Shown: positions 16,305-25,468, counted from the first letter of the stretch. The stretch is 42,939 bases of DNA from JAKPCT01 sp029553165 (GCA_035359995.1 DAORZT010000019.1:1-42939); one strand, 5' to 3'. Translations and numbers: made by a program. Notes: a model not told the origin generated them from the sequence alone.

Positions 16305-17264
16305 TTAAGATCCGGTTTTGGCTAACGCCAATTCGAGTTGATTTGCTAAATTATTCATTATTTCTTGAACCGGTAAGATCTCCTTAATCCGATAGACAAA
16401 TTCTCCGGAAAATATCAGTCCATCATTAACATCACCGGCTACTGCTCGTCTTAATGACTCCAGGATACAAAACTTAGCACTGCAGTGCTTCAGACAACGC
16501 TCACATTTAGCAATCGAAACCCTTCCTTCACCAGCTATTAGCTGGGTAAAACGGTTCTTTAAACTCCGTCCCGGAAGGCCGACCGGACTTTGAATCAGCG
16601 TAACATCTTCGGCTGAAGCTTGCAGGTATTTTGCTTTAAAATTGGGATGGGCTTCACACTCATCACTCATTACAAACCTGGTTGCCATTTGGACTCCCGT
16701 AGCCCCCAGCTTGATCATCCGCGCGATATCATTTCCGTCAGTAATACCTCCGGCAGCAATAACCGGAATCTCCACTTCCGCGACCACCTCGGGAATAATA
16801 TCGGCAATCGGTCGATCAGTTCCCAAATGGCCACCCGCTTCTTTACCTTCAACAACCACCGCTGCTGCACCCATCTTTTCAGCAAGTTTCGCCAAGCGAG
16901 CCGATGACACGATCGCTAACACCGGAATCCCAAACTCTTTTCCCCAGGAAAACATATCCCTTGAAAAACCGGCTCCGGAAATAACGAAATCGACCTTCTC
17001 CCGCATTGAAGTCAGCATCAGTTCGGCAAACTGTTTGGCTGCAAACAACACATTCACTCCAATATAACCGGAAGTCAGTGCTTTAGCAGTTCTGATCTCG
17101 TCCGTCAATTCCTCCGGGGTCATTCCCGTGCCGCCAATCGTGCCAATCCCTCCGGCTTGGGCTACGGCAGCCGCCAACTTCCCGGTTGATACTTTAACCG
17201 CCATTCCACCTTGAATGATTGGAATTTGGGGTAACATCTCAGCAATTTTTAATCTTGGTAACAA
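16305..17264 (-). CDS. Nitronate monooxygenase / FabK-like flavoenzyme
   Basis: FMN-dependent TIM-barrel enzyme of the nitropropane dioxygenase family. Seen: IIQGGMAVKVS at the N-terminus, VVVEGKEAGGHLG (the His region used in catalysis), IPVIAAGGITDG and GATGVQMATRFV (phosphate binding). The family covers nitronate monooxygenases and the enoyl-ACP reductase FabK; sequence alone does not separate them here. A Cys-rich stretch near residue 265 (CERCLKHCSAKFC) is unusual enough to suggest a metal or iron-sulfur site. The start is TTG 17264, with AAGGAG 6 nt upstream. No fatty-acid synthesis genes adjoin. Confidence 0.85.
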   Translation of the reverse strand: MLPRLKIAEMLPQIPIIQGGMAVKVSTGKLAAAVAQAGGIGTIGGTGMTPEELTDEIRTAKALTSGYIGVNVLFAAKQFAELMLTSMREKVDFVISGAGFSRDMFSWGKEFGIPVLAIVSSARLAKLAEKMGAAAVVVEGKEAGGHLGTDRPIADIIPEVVAEVEIPVIAAGGITDGNDIARMIKLGATGVQMATRFVMSDECEAHPNFKAKYLQASAEDVTLIQSPVGLPGRSLKNRFTQLIAGEGRVSIAKCERCLKHCSAKFCILESLRRAVAGDVNDGLIFSGEFVYRIKEILPVQEIMNNLANQLELALAKTGS

Positions 17265-17279
17265 CTCATGCTCCTTCTC

Positions 17280-17298
17280 ACCAATAACTGATATTGGT
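17280..17298. promoter_or_regulatory. Operator-like inverted repeat
   Basis: ACCAATA (17280-17286) and TATTGGT (17292-17298) are perfect 7-bp arms with a 5-bp spacer. It lies 15 bp upstream of the flavoenzyme start, and its right end overlaps the -35 TTGTTT (17298-17303) of a possible plus-strand promoter (-10 TATAAC 17321-17326, 17-bp spacer) facing ppa. A regulator binding here is inference. Confidence 0.35.
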
Positions 17299-17515
17299 TG
17301 TTTTTATTAGACAATATTTTTATAACACTGCCCATTATTATAGAACGTAATTTGAGCGAATAAGTTGTCACTATTTAAAAACTTCAAAATATTTCTTAGC
17401 AAAGGATTTAAAACCAGCTAAATTTATTTGTTACATTCTTTTAAAATCCTCAAACAGGAAATACTAATAATAATGACGAAGCATTCCTCAAATTTGAACT
17501 AAACGGAGTAAAATT

Positions 17516-18151
17516 ATGGTTAATTCATATCGGACAATTCAAGCCCATCCCTGGCACGGGATACCGGTTGGAGCAAAAGCGCCCCAAGAGATCAATGCTT
17601 TTATTGAACTGATTCCATTAGATACTGCCAAATATGAGATCGATAAACTGTCAGGACATTTAAAACTCGATCGTCCACATAAATACTCAAGTCTTTGTCC
17701 AACCCTTTACGGTTTTATTCCCCAAACTTTCTGTGGCCAGAAAGTCGCTGAACTTGCTGCCGAACAATATGGCGGCAAAGTTTTAGAAGGTGATAAAGAT
17801 CCGCTGGACATCTGTGTTTTAACCGAAATCACCGTCACCAGAAGCAGTATCTTGGTTAACGCCAGACCGGTTGGCGGTTTTCGTGTCTTAGACAGCAATG
17901 AAGTAGATGATAAAATTATCTCAGTTCTAGTCAATGATCCGGTTTACGGTCATCTCAAAGACCTAAACGAAGTACCTCCGGGTCTGGTTAACCGTCTCAA
18001 ACATTATTTCCTCACCTATAAAGCTCTTCCTGAGGAATCCTCCAGGAAGCGTGTTGAAATATCGGATATCTATGGTGCTGAAGAAGCCTATAAAGTCATC
18101 AATAAAGCAATTGAGGACTATCACCTGCTTTTTCAAAATAACGGCTCTTAA
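17516..18151 (+). CDS. ppa: Inorganic pyrophosphatase, family I
   Basis: Hydrolyses pyrophosphate to phosphate (EC 3.6.1.1), pulling biosynthetic reactions forward. The metal-binding block EGDKDPLDICVL (about 90-101) corresponds to the D-x-D-P-x-D motif of soluble family I enzymes. KLDRPHKYSSLCPTLYGFIPQTFCG supplies the conserved substrate-binding Lys, Arg and Tyr residues, and LKHYFLTYK the C-terminal Lys/Tyr site. At 211 residues it is slightly longer than the bacterial norm. ATG 17516 follows CGGAG at 7 nt. Standing alone on the plus strand, it has no obvious strong terminator. Confidence 0.92.
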   Translation: MVNSYRTIQAHPWHGIPVGAKAPQEINAFIELIPLDTAKYEIDKLSGHLKLDRPHKYSSLCPTLYGFIPQTFCGQKVAELAAEQYGGKVLEGDKDPLDICVLTEITVTRSSILVNARPVGGFRVLDSNEVDDKIISVLVNDPVYGHLKDLNEVPPGLVNRLKHYFLTYKALPEESSRKRVEISDIYGAEEAYKVINKAIEDYHLLFQNNGS

Positions 18152-18209
18152 AACTTCAGTTATTGAATCTTGAGTGGCACCCAAAGATACAATCAATTTT
18201 ATTCGCAAA

Positions 18210-19313
18210 CTATTCCCTGGTCAATAAACAGATAAAATCATATAAACAAACAGATAAATTCATAACAATTACCAAAAAGACTGGTAATACAATATTTCTG
18301 ATTGTTTTTGCCAGATTCCAGTAAAGGACTACTCCTAAAACAAATAATCCTGAAACTAATAAATAATAACAATTTTCGGTAACGCCATAATAATAAATCC
18401 TGAAGGCTGTTGAAACCAACATTATAATTAAAGACGGTATGAGCAGTTTGGTAAACCATTTAATAAAGGTTTTAATCCATGGAAAATCATTTTGAAGCGG
18501 AAAAACTAAAAAAATTACTCCGGCGCTAATTATTGAATACCACAATATCAAATGTCCCAATATTTCATTTGGCCATTCAAATGTTAAAAGAATCTTTATA
18601 TAATATAAGTAAAGAGCCCCGGTATAAATAACAATAGCCGGAATAAGATAATAAATCAATACGATTTTAAGTATTTTGGGATATTCCTCGCTTTGCTTGT
18701 CCTCATTTATATTTGGTAAACCGGCCAGAAAACAGCTTGGCGCAAATATTCCAAAAATAAACAAACTAAGATCAAATATTTCCGCTCTGACATAATCACT
18801 ACCATCACTGAATAAGAACTTAATTGTGAACAAAAATGTTGAAACAACCAAGAATAAAATTAAAGCATAAAAGATTGAAATCAAAAACCGGTTTATTAAA
18901 TGCGCCACATGCAATTCAAAACTGTCTTTTTGATTTATATAAAGTAACAAAATAAAAATCAAATATAGAGTGATATTTGCTACAATATATCTTACTGAAT
19001 TAGGCACAATTAAAAAACAGGTCCATGATAAAACAAATCCAACCAAATGAAAAATGATCTTCAAGCTTTTCTGATTAATTCTGTTAATTTCCAAAATAAG
19101 CTTTACACATAAAAAAATTGGTATCCACAGTGCTACACACATAGCAATCAGGAGTGGAAAATCTTTCATTAAACCTGAACCATAAAAATAAACTTTTATT
19201 AACAGCATTGTTGAAACAATCAAACAATAAACCACTGGGAAACGTTTGATACTCTGCCAAATACTACTTGCTACGAGCGTATACCAATTTTTGAAATTTA
19301 TTAACGCTACCAC
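18210..19313 (-). CDS. Polytopic membrane protein, DUF4153-like
   Basis: This 367-residue protein has about ten hydrophobic helices. The segment FRIYYYGVTENCYYLLVSGLFVLGV (around 305-330) resembles the Y-G-(L/V)-T-x-N-R signature of the DUF4153 family. The protein stops soon after this, whereas family members usually go on to a soluble C-terminal part, so it may be a short form or a truncated gene. GTG 19313 has AAGGAG 8 nt upstream. The function is unknown. It may be the last gene of a unit with the NagD-like and HD genes, though a hairpin lies between. Confidence 0.6.
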   Translation of the reverse strand: MVALINFKNWYTLVASSIWQSIKRFPVVYCLIVSTMLLIKVYFYGSGLMKDFPLLIAMCVALWIPIFLCVKLILEINRINQKSLKIIFHLVGFVLSWTCFLIVPNSVRYIVANITLYLIFILLLYINQKDSFELHVAHLINRFLISIFYALILFLVVSTFLFTIKFLFSDGSDYVRAEIFDLSLFIFGIFAPSCFLAGLPNINEDKQSEEYPKILKIVLIYYLIPAIVIYTGALYLYYIKILLTFEWPNEILGHLILWYSIISAGVIFLVFPLQNDFPWIKTFIKWFTKLLIPSLIIMLVSTAFRIYYYGVTENCYYLLVSGLFVLGVVLYWNLAKTIRNIVLPVFLVIVMNLSVCLYDFICLLTRE

Positions 19314-19361
19314 GGCTTAAACTCCTTGGCTTAACAATAAATTTCTGAATTTAACACAGAC

Positions 19362-19386
19362 GCTTCCAAAAGACTGTCTTGGAAGC
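19362..19386 (-). terminator. Possible weak terminator after the NagD-like gene
   Basis: Inverted repeat GCTTCCAA (19362-19369) / TTGGAAGC (19379-19386), 33 bp beyond the stop of the minus-strand phosphatase gene. It lacks a good U-tract, so termination is uncertain. Confidence 0.4.
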
Positions 19387-19418
19387 ATCTGGTTGTATTG
19401 TTATTCAAACATTATCGC

Positions 19419-20207
19419 TTATGGACGAATATCAGCTACCGAATCCAGTACCTGCATCGGCCGGTAAGGGAATTTTTTAATCTTTTCTTTAGTTGTAAGA
19501 CCGGTTAACACCAGGATTGTCTCTAACCCTGACTCTAACCCCATCTTCATATCGGTATCCATTCGGTCTCCAACCATAACTGCGTTCTCGGAATGTTCAT
19601 CCAAATAGCGCAATGCCAATCGCATGATCAGCGGGTTTGGTTTACCAACATAATAAGGCATATAGCCGGTCGCTTTCTCTAACATTGCCGCTACAGCGCC
19701 ACACCCGGGGATGATCCCGTTCTCTGCCGGGCCGGCCGGATCAGGATTAGTCGCAATAAACGGAATTCCAGCCATGATCATTTGGGAAGCCCGCAAAATC
19801 CGATCATAGGTATAAGACTCAGTCTCTCCCAATACAACAAAATCGGGATTATAATCGGTCAAAGTATAGCCTACCTCATTTAAGGCCTGGTAGAGGCCCG
19901 TACCACCCAGCACAAAAGCTGAACCGGATGGCTTTTGGGACTTAACAAATTTGGCAGTAGCCATCGCGCTGCTAAATAGATTTTTTACATCCACCTTAAT
20001 CCCGGCGTTATTTAAACGGTGTTGCAAGTCCTCAGGAGTATAACGGGAATTATTCGTTAAGATTAAAAATTTATGGCCTCCGTCCTTCAGCCGTTCGATA
20101 AATTCACTGGCACCCGGAATGGCCCGTTCACCATGGACTAACACTCCGTCCATATCAATCAAATACGTCTTCTTCTTTGGACGATCAACATTTTTTGCTT
20201 CTGACAT
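19419..20207 (-). CDS. HAD-IIA phosphatase, NagD/AraL-like
   Basis: Haloacid-dehalogenase phosphatase of 262 residues. Motif I is YLIDMDGVLVHGE (nucleophilic Asp and acid/base Asp), motif II ILTNNSR, the Lys motif YVGKPNPLIM, and motif III MVGDRMDTDMKMGLESGL. The cap between motifs II and III is the C2a type, as in NagD/4-nitrophenylphosphatase relatives that act on sugar phosphates and nucleotides in the cytosol. The precise substrate is not visible. ATG 20207 follows AAGGAGG at 7 nt. The HD-protein gene lies 49 nt upstream and probably shares its transcript. Confidence 0.87.
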   Translation of the reverse strand: MSEAKNVDRPKKKTYLIDMDGVLVHGERAIPGASEFIERLKDGGHKFLILTNNSRYTPEDLQHRLNNAGIKVDVKNLFSSAMATAKFVKSQKPSGSAFVLGGTGLYQALNEVGYTLTDYNPDFVVLGETESYTYDRILRASQMIMAGIPFIATNPDPAGPAENGIIPGCGAVAAMLEKATGYMPYYVGKPNPLIMRLALRYLDEHSENAVMVGDRMDTDMKMGLESGLETILVLTGLTTKEKIKKFPYRPMQVLDSVADIRP

Positions 20208-20256
20208 TAAAAAACCTCCTTAAAATATCAACCTGACTAAAGCCGCAATTAATCTG

Positions 20257-21465
20257 TTAAATGTAATAATCAAATAATTGTCCGAAGTTAATCCCTCCGA
20301 TTACGGCATTCCGATAGATCTCATATAACCGGTTTTTGCCTTCAATCAAATGATGTGACGTTACACCATATTTCAACGACAATGCGGCTTCAATAAAAGC
20401 TGCTAAATGATCACAAGCCCGGACGATTTCACCATCAATAACATTGTAATCATCATTGTTGTACTGTTGATTAATCTCCGCGGCAGTGATTCCTTTAATT
20501 ATTTGGCCGTCGATTTTAACTTTGTTTACAAACTCATCTTCAATGAAATAACGAATTTCATCATGCCATGTTTCCGGCAGTAATGGAAGTAATCGCTCTT
20601 CGATCTGCATCTCTTCATAACTTTTGATCAGTTCCTGGAGCCCTTCAATTGAACTCTTGATTGGAGAGACAATATCCCGGGTCAACACTTCCGGTAAGTC
20701 ATGAAATAATGCCGCATAAAAATTATTCCGCACCCGGCATTCATTCGCTTTCATCTCCATCGAACATAGATAAGCGAGCATCGCTACAATTAGCATGTGA
20801 CCTAAAACTGAAGTCTTCGGTAAGCGGGGCGACTGGGCCCAACGTTGTTGAAACCGTAGCTGACCACAGAGATCAATAAAACCAAATGACTTCTTTCCTA
20901 AAGCAATCTTTTGAACTCCGATTAAGTCATAAAAGTCTTCAATCTGATCTTCGATCTCAGATTTCGTTTTTTCGATCCCATAAATAAATGGACTCATATT
21001 ATAGATAATTCTAAACTCCCAATTAGTAGCCAAGTAATGAGCCGCTTTTAAGATTCGCTTTTCTAATCTTAAATTATTATGATTAGTATCTAAAAAATAG
21101 TTACTGAACTTGGTATGAAAATCACCTTGAATATCACAGGTATCCTGCGACAGTTGACGAATAACCCATTCATTCAACTCCCGACCTTTTTGGCGCATCA
21201 TCTGGTGAAATACCGGCGGTTTGATATCGGTAAGTATTACCCGGTGTAAAAATTCAAAGATTCCACCCTCGATCAAAGCAAGCCAATCAATGGTTGCCCC
21301 CCGCTCGGTCTCTTCCGATTTAGCCAAGACATAAGCAATTACCATCTTATGCGCTTGTTTATCCAATTCGGTAAATTCAACCGGCCGGGCATGATCATTC
21401 CACCGTTGAATACTGGCAGCTTCATAAAACCGATCAATTATTCCTTTACGAATCACCGTCTTCAC
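20257..21465 (-). CDS. HD-domain hydrolase-like protein
   Basis: Predicted metal-dependent phosphohydrolase of 402 residues. The HD signature is in the second half: GHMLIVAMLA (first His), AALFHDLPEVLTRDIVSP (His-Asp) and CDHLAAFIEA (last Asp). An internal repeat is possible: the N-terminal half shows DKQAHKMVIAYVL, resembling the start of another HD unit. Relatives act on nucleotides or phosphate esters, but no substrate can be read. The start is uncertain: GTG 21465, or GTG 21456, which has a better spaced GGGG. It is probably first in a unit with the NagD-like gene. Confidence 0.75.
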   Translation of the reverse strand: MKTVIRKGIIDRFYEAASIQRWNDHARPVEFTELDKQAHKMVIAYVLAKSEETERGATIDWLALIEGGIFEFLHRVILTDIKPPVFHQMMRQKGRELNEWVIRQLSQDTCDIQGDFHTKFSNYFLDTNHNNLRLEKRILKAAHYLATNWEFRIIYNMSPFIYGIEKTKSEIEDQIEDFYDLIGVQKIALGKKSFGFIDLCGQLRFQQRWAQSPRLPKTSVLGHMLIVAMLAYLCSMEMKANECRVRNNFYAALFHDLPEVLTRDIVSPIKSSIEGLQELIKSYEEMQIEERLLPLLPETWHDEIRYFIEDEFVNKVKIDGQIIKGITAAEINQQYNNDDYNVIDGEIVRACDHLAAFIEAALSLKYGVTSHHLIEGKNRLYEIYRNAVIGGINFGQLFDYYI

Positions 21466-21532
21466 CCCATCAGGAACCGACTTGACTACTAGATCACATA
21501 ATTCTCCCGAACTTTGATATTTCCTCTATTTT

Positions 21533-21561
21533 ATAATATTACTGTTTAATAAAAATCTTAA
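21533..21561 (-). promoter_or_regulatory. Candidate promoter for the HD-protein operon
   Basis: Minus-strand -35 TTAAGA (21556-21561), 17-bp spacer, -10 TATTAT (21533-21538). It is moderate in quality and divergent from the TPR-gene promoter. Confidence 0.4.
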
Positions 21562-21577
21562 ATCCATAGTTTAATCC

Positions 21578-21606
21578 TTGGTTCTGCCTGATCTTCTTGC
21601 TATAAT
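21578..21606 (+). promoter_or_regulatory. Promoter of the membrane TPR gene
   Basis: -35 TTGGTT (21578-21583), 17-bp spacer, perfect -10 TATAAT (21601-21606), start near 21613. The leader is short, about 23 nt. Confidence 0.7.
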
Positions 21607-21635
21607 TAAACTATATTTTGGGGAGGTTAATACCG

Positions 21636-22460
21636 ATGAATCTGAAAAAAATCTGGCAAGCCAATCAGTTCAATTTGCTAATCATTTGGGGATTAACAGT
21701 AATTCTGCTGAAACTGGGGTGGTTACTTTTCTTTAGTGGTGTCGCGATCTGGTTGTTACTGCTTTATCTCACGGCCAGAGGTATTTTTTGGACTTATGCA
21801 TCATTTATCAGTTTAAGTCCTGACACCAGTTACGAGCGTCTTCTGAAAGCAGTTTCCTGCCAGCCGGTGATCGACTATCCGTACTTTGTTCTGGGAATGA
21901 TTACCGCCCGAAAAGAGGCTTGGCCGGAGACAATTCCCCTCTTTGAAAAAGCAGTCAAATATGCCAGCCCTAAAAAGCGACAACAATATCAAATTATCTT
22001 GGGTGAAGCATACCGCGAGAACGGAGACTATGAAACAGCACTGACTATCTTTAATGAAGCGTTACAAAAAGGAATCAGTACCGCAAAGCTTTATACCGAT
22101 TTAGCCATCACCCACTATCAGATGCAAAATTATAGCAATGCGCTAACAGCAGCCGAACAGGCCCGTTCATTAAATCCGGCAGCAACCGAAACCGTACTGA
22201 TTTTAGGCAAAATTCACTTTGCACTAAAAGACTTTCAGGCAGCTAAAGCTGACTACGAATGGGCAATTGAACACATCAGTTACCCAGTCGAATCATACTA
22301 CTGGTTAGGACGAATCGAGTATGAACTGGGTAACTTTCCCAGTTCCGTCAATCATCTCGAAACCGCCCTGCAACGGACCGAAGAAGATCCCTTGCTGTCG
22401 AGCATTAGTTCTACGGAAATTGAAGAATGGTTGAATAACGCTAAAGCGAAATTGGAATAA
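21636..22460 (+). CDS. Membrane-anchored TPR protein
   Basis: A 274-residue protein. Two N-terminal membrane helices (about 8-55) anchor a cytosolic array of TPR units: RQQYQIILGEAYRENGDYETALTIFNEAL, then KLYTDLAITHYQMQNYSNALTAAEQA, ETVLILGKIHFALKDFQAAKADYEWA and SYYWLGRIEYELGNFPSSVNHLETAL. Such proteins usually serve as scaffolds for complexes at the membrane. I chose ATG 21636, with GGGGAGG 9 nt upstream; the earlier in-frame TTG at 21618 lies beside the ribosome binding site and close to the transcription start. It has its own promoter and terminator, so it is monocistronic. The partner is unknown. Confidence 0.82.
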   Translation: MNLKKIWQANQFNLLIIWGLTVILLKLGWLLFFSGVAIWLLLLYLTARGIFWTYASFISLSPDTSYERLLKAVSCQPVIDYPYFVLGMITARKEAWPETIPLFEKAVKYASPKKRQQYQIILGEAYRENGDYETALTIFNEALQKGISTAKLYTDLAITHYQMQNYSNALTAAEQARSLNPAATETVLILGKIHFALKDFQAAKADYEWAIEHISYPVESYYWLGRIEYELGNFPSSVNHLETALQRTEEDPLLSSISSTEIEEWLNNAKAKLE

Positions 22461-22463
22461 AAC

Positions 22464-22507
22464 AAAAAAACGGACTGTTTCTCCTACTTCCAACAGTCCG
22501 TTTTTTT
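22464..22507. terminator. Bidirectional terminator between the TPR gene and secF
   Basis: Arms CGGACTGTT (22471-22479) and AACAGTCCG (22492-22500) are flanked by seven A on the left and seven T (22501-22507) on the right, so the stem works for both convergent genes. Confidence 0.9.
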
Positions 22508-22537
22508 ACTAACTAAAATAACTTAGTATATAATAAT

Positions 22538-23491
22538 TTATTTAGCAACTGCCTCTTTTCTTAGTAGCTTCCTCTTGTCCAGCCACTCCTTACAGACTAC
22601 CCAAATTGGACTTGCCATAAAGATTGATGAATAAGTTCCGACAGTAATACCAACAATCATTGCAAAACAGAATTCGCTGATATTGGGAACGGCAAGAAAC
22701 AGTAAGAGAATTGCTAAAACAGTAGTAATACTGGTATTCAACGAACGCCGGAAAGACTGTAAGATACTTAAATTAACAATCTCCGAGAAAGAAAGATCGC
22801 GGGATTTATTTTTCACGTTTTCCCGGATCCGGTCAAAGATAACAATAGTATCATTGATCGAATAACCAACTACCGTTAACAGTGCCGCAATTAAGGTGGC
22901 ATTAACCTCTTTGCCTAACAGAGCAAAGATTCCTAATACAAATAATGAATCATGAATCAATGCCAAAACTGCTGCAATACCGGAGATCAATTCAAAACGG
23001 TACCAGATATAAATTAGCATTAATACTCCTGCAATAAGGAGTGCCCTAATTGCATTTTGGATTAACTCAGCTCCAATCAACGGATTAACCCTGGTAATAT
23101 CCAGTCCTTTTTTATCAACACTACCAAATTTAGCTTCTAAAGCCTTAAGCACGATCTCTTGCTCGGTATCATTTAAGAAGCTAGTATAAACCAACACCTG
23201 ATACTGTTGTTTTCCGTTAGAATCAATATAACTGGTTGGCTGAGGTGGATTAAATTTAAAATTATCAATCTCAATCTCCCGTAGTACCGCAGCAACCTCA
23301 TCCGAACTGACCTGGCGTGGTACCGGGAAATAAATTTTGGTCCCACCAGTAAAGTCAATTCCCAGGTTAAGTGCAGGTCCCGGTTTGGCTCCCCAACCGT
23401 TATTAGGGCTAACAAATAACAGTGTAATACCAGCAACAATTACAAAAATCAGTAAACCGATATTTAACCAACGATATTTCATTAAATTCAT
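22538..23491 (-). CDS. secF: Protein translocase subunit SecF
   Basis: RND-family membrane subunit that, with SecD, uses the proton or sodium gradient to help release proteins from SecYEG. The first helix (10-27) is followed by the LGIDFTGGTKIYF signature, a periplasmic loop and five more helices (about 130-300), with VGYSINDTIVIFDRIREN carrying the ion-path Asp/Arg residues. At 317 residues it is typical. It starts 3 nt after the secD stop, using GGAGG inside the end of secD. Confidence 0.95.
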   Translation of the reverse strand: MNLMKYRWLNIGLLIFVIVAGITLLFVSPNNGWGAKPGPALNLGIDFTGGTKIYFPVPRQVSSDEVAAVLREIEIDNFKFNPPQPTSYIDSNGKQQYQVLVYTSFLNDTEQEIVLKALEAKFGSVDKKGLDITRVNPLIGAELIQNAIRALLIAGVLMLIYIWYRFELISGIAAVLALIHDSLFVLGIFALLGKEVNATLIAALLTVVGYSINDTIVIFDRIRENVKNKSRDLSFSEIVNLSILQSFRRSLNTSITTVLAILLLFLAVPNISEFCFAMIVGITVGTYSSIFMASPIWVVCKEWLDKRKLLRKEAVAK

Positions 23492-23494
23492 AAT

Positions 23495-25000
23495 TTAACG
23501 AGCCTCCTTGATCCCGAAGTATTTGGCATAACGGTCCGGATCATCGCCAATCCGCCATTCAAGGAAGAACCTTGTTATAAAGATCGCCGTAAACATACTG
23601 ATAATAATACCGATTGCTAAGGTAACGGCAAAACCCTGGATTGGTCCAGAGCCAAAGATGAAGAGGACAAACGCTGCAATTAAGGTAGTGATGTTACCAT
23701 CCAAAATAGCCCCAAATGCCCGGTCAAATCCAGCCTGGATCGCCAGACGAAGCCGTTTGCCAAGTCGTAATTCATCTTTAATCCGTTCAAAGATAATGAT
23801 GTTCGCATCAACCGCCATACCAACGGAAAGGATCAAACCGGCAACACCCGGAAGTGTCAACACCCCTCGGAACAACGCCATTACCCCTAAAACATAAACT
23901 GCATATAATACAAGAGCAAAATCAGCCATTATTCCAGGAACACCATAAAACAAAATCATAAAACCAATTACTAAAGCAATTCCAACGATTCCGGCAAACA
24001 TACTCTGTTTAATAATTTCCTTACCCAAAGTTGGGTCGACCTCGGTTGACTGGACAACCCGCAATGAGATCGGAAGCGCACCAGAACGCATTAAGAACGC
24101 ATAGTTTTCAACCTGTTCTTTGGAAGCATTTCCAAGGTTAATTTGGCCTCTGCCATCAACCAATTGATCCCTGATTACCGGATCCATCAGTTTCTCTTCA
24201 TCAAGATAAACTGCCATTTGACGGCCGATATTTTCTCCGGTTATTTTAGCTAACTGTTTGGCGCCTTTACCCTTAAATTCAATATTGATTACATAACCAC
24301 CGATTCCAAAATTACTGCGACTGTTGTCCAATCCAACTTGGACTTCTTTCAAATCAGTACCATCCAGCACAATTTTATTATCAATCCTGAAGGTTAATCT
24401 CCCCGTAGCCACAATTAAATCACGGGCTTCTTTTAAGGAATTAATCCCCGGTAACTGAACATTAATCCGTCCCTTACCATCAAGCCGGACATCTGCTTCG
24501 GCCATCCCTGACGATGCTTGACTGATACGGTTATCAATAATCGCCAACGATTGTTTTAAAGCATCTTCAGGAAAATCCCTGGGATCCCGCTGTACATATA
24601 AATCAACGGTTGATCCGTCAACTTTTGGATTAAGATTTAAGGTTACAGCCTCACCGTGCAAATCGGTTTTATAAACTTGCGGAAATACTTTAAGATTTAA
24701 GGCCCGTTGTACCTCATCAGCATTGGCAAAAGTGTACTTCAAGCCTTCATAACGATCGCTGTCAAGAACTCCCAGATACTTGACTGTCGGGTTAATCCCG
24801 GCAGCATCAAGCTTATCACTGACTTCAGCTTTGATTCGGTCCAAAGCAGCTGCTCCAACTCGGTAATCCGGCTCCAGTAATAATTCAATACCACCCTTCA
24901 AGTCTAAACCTTGACGAATCGGATTAAAATATAGAATTGCGGCAAAAAACGCCACTAATAAAAAGATCAGCAACCCTTTCCAACGTAGATCTTGTCTCAA
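23495..25000 (-). CDS. secD: Protein translocase subunit SecD
   Basis: Larger partner of SecF. It has one N-terminal helix (8-25), the signature GLDLKGGIELLLE, a large extracytosolic region (about 45-320) with the head-subdomain sequence GRLTFRI, and five C-terminal helices containing SVGMAVDANIIIFERIKDE and DGNITTLIAA, the conserved ion-translocation motifs. At 501 residues it is typical for Bacillota with separate SecD and SecF. The start is TTG 25000; AAGGAGG lies 8 nt before and no in-frame ATG is near. The gene follows the 139-residue membrane protein by 48 nt. Confidence 0.95.
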   Translation of the reverse strand: MRQDLRWKGLLIFLLVAFFAAILYFNPIRQGLDLKGGIELLLEPDYRVGAAALDRIKAEVSDKLDAAGINPTVKYLGVLDSDRYEGLKYTFANADEVQRALNLKVFPQVYKTDLHGEAVTLNLNPKVDGSTVDLYVQRDPRDFPEDALKQSLAIIDNRISQASSGMAEADVRLDGKGRINVQLPGINSLKEARDLIVATGRLTFRIDNKIVLDGTDLKEVQVGLDNSRSNFGIGGYVINIEFKGKGAKQLAKITGENIGRQMAVYLDEEKLMDPVIRDQLVDGRGQINLGNASKEQVENYAFLMRSGALPISLRVVQSTEVDPTLGKEIIKQSMFAGIVGIALVIGFMILFYGVPGIMADFALVLYAVYVLGVMALFRGVLTLPGVAGLILSVGMAVDANIIIFERIKDELRLGKRLRLAIQAGFDRAFGAILDGNITTLIAAFVLFIFGSGPIQGFAVTLAIGIIISMFTAIFITRFFLEWRIGDDPDRYAKYFGIKEAR

Positions 25001-25048
25001 ATAATTCTCCTCCTTGCATCAATTGATAATTCTAAATTGATATTTATC

Positions 25049-25468
25049 TTACATTCTGAAGATTAATGCCGGAGCACTCCAACTCTCCCCCTGATCAGTC
25101 CGCGACAACTGATAATAGATGAAGAAAAAGCTGATAATTACCAGTAACAAACAATAACCGGTAAAGTTAACCATCAATTTGACTTTGGCGATAACCACCG
25201 GATCAATCCGGAGAGCAGTCAACGGCAATAATAAGGTCCCCTCATTTACCGGCATCACATCAAGCGCAACAATAAACCCAACTACTTTATCCGGTAAATC
25301 CGCCAGCTTAAATGAATTATTAACTTTTACATTTAAAAACGCCCGCTGGTAATGGTTATCATCGTTTTGAGCCGCCAAGTCCTGTTTCACTTGTAATGAG
25401 ATTACAACTAATACCAGAACAACCAGGCACACCACGAAGAACAGGCGTCTTTTTTCAAATAAGATCAA
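25049..25468 (-). CDS. Unrecognised two-helix membrane protein upstream of secD
   Basis: A 139-residue protein, not recognised. It has an N-terminal hydrophobic helix (9-26), an extracytosolic stretch of about 70 residues (QNDDNHYQRAFLNVKVNNSFK, then IVALDVMPVNEGTLLLPLTALRIDP), a second helix (about 98-118) and a short basic/polar tail. The start is TTG 25468, with AAGG 7 nt upstream, 16 nt after the stop of the 44-residue gene. Its place directly before secDF, in the same transcript, suggests a link to export or envelope function, but no motif proves it. Confidence 0.65.
   Translation of the reverse strand: MILFEKRRLFFVVCLVVLVLVVISLQVKQDLAAQNDDNHYQRAFLNVKVNNSFKLADLPDKVVGFIVALDVMPVNEGTLLLPLTALRIDPVVIAKVKLMVNFTGYCLLLVIISFFFIYYQLSRTDQGESWSAPALIFRM

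Noticed and set aside
15993..16325. 110-codon plus-strand frame overlapping the zinc-ribbon gene
   Set aside because: It is a frame shadow: the other frame carries the paired CxxC motifs and the GGAGG-preceded start.
18238..18459. 73-codon frame overlapping the DUF4153-like gene end, considered as a frameshifted continuation
   Set aside because: Its translation does not continue the membrane-helix pattern or any family motif.
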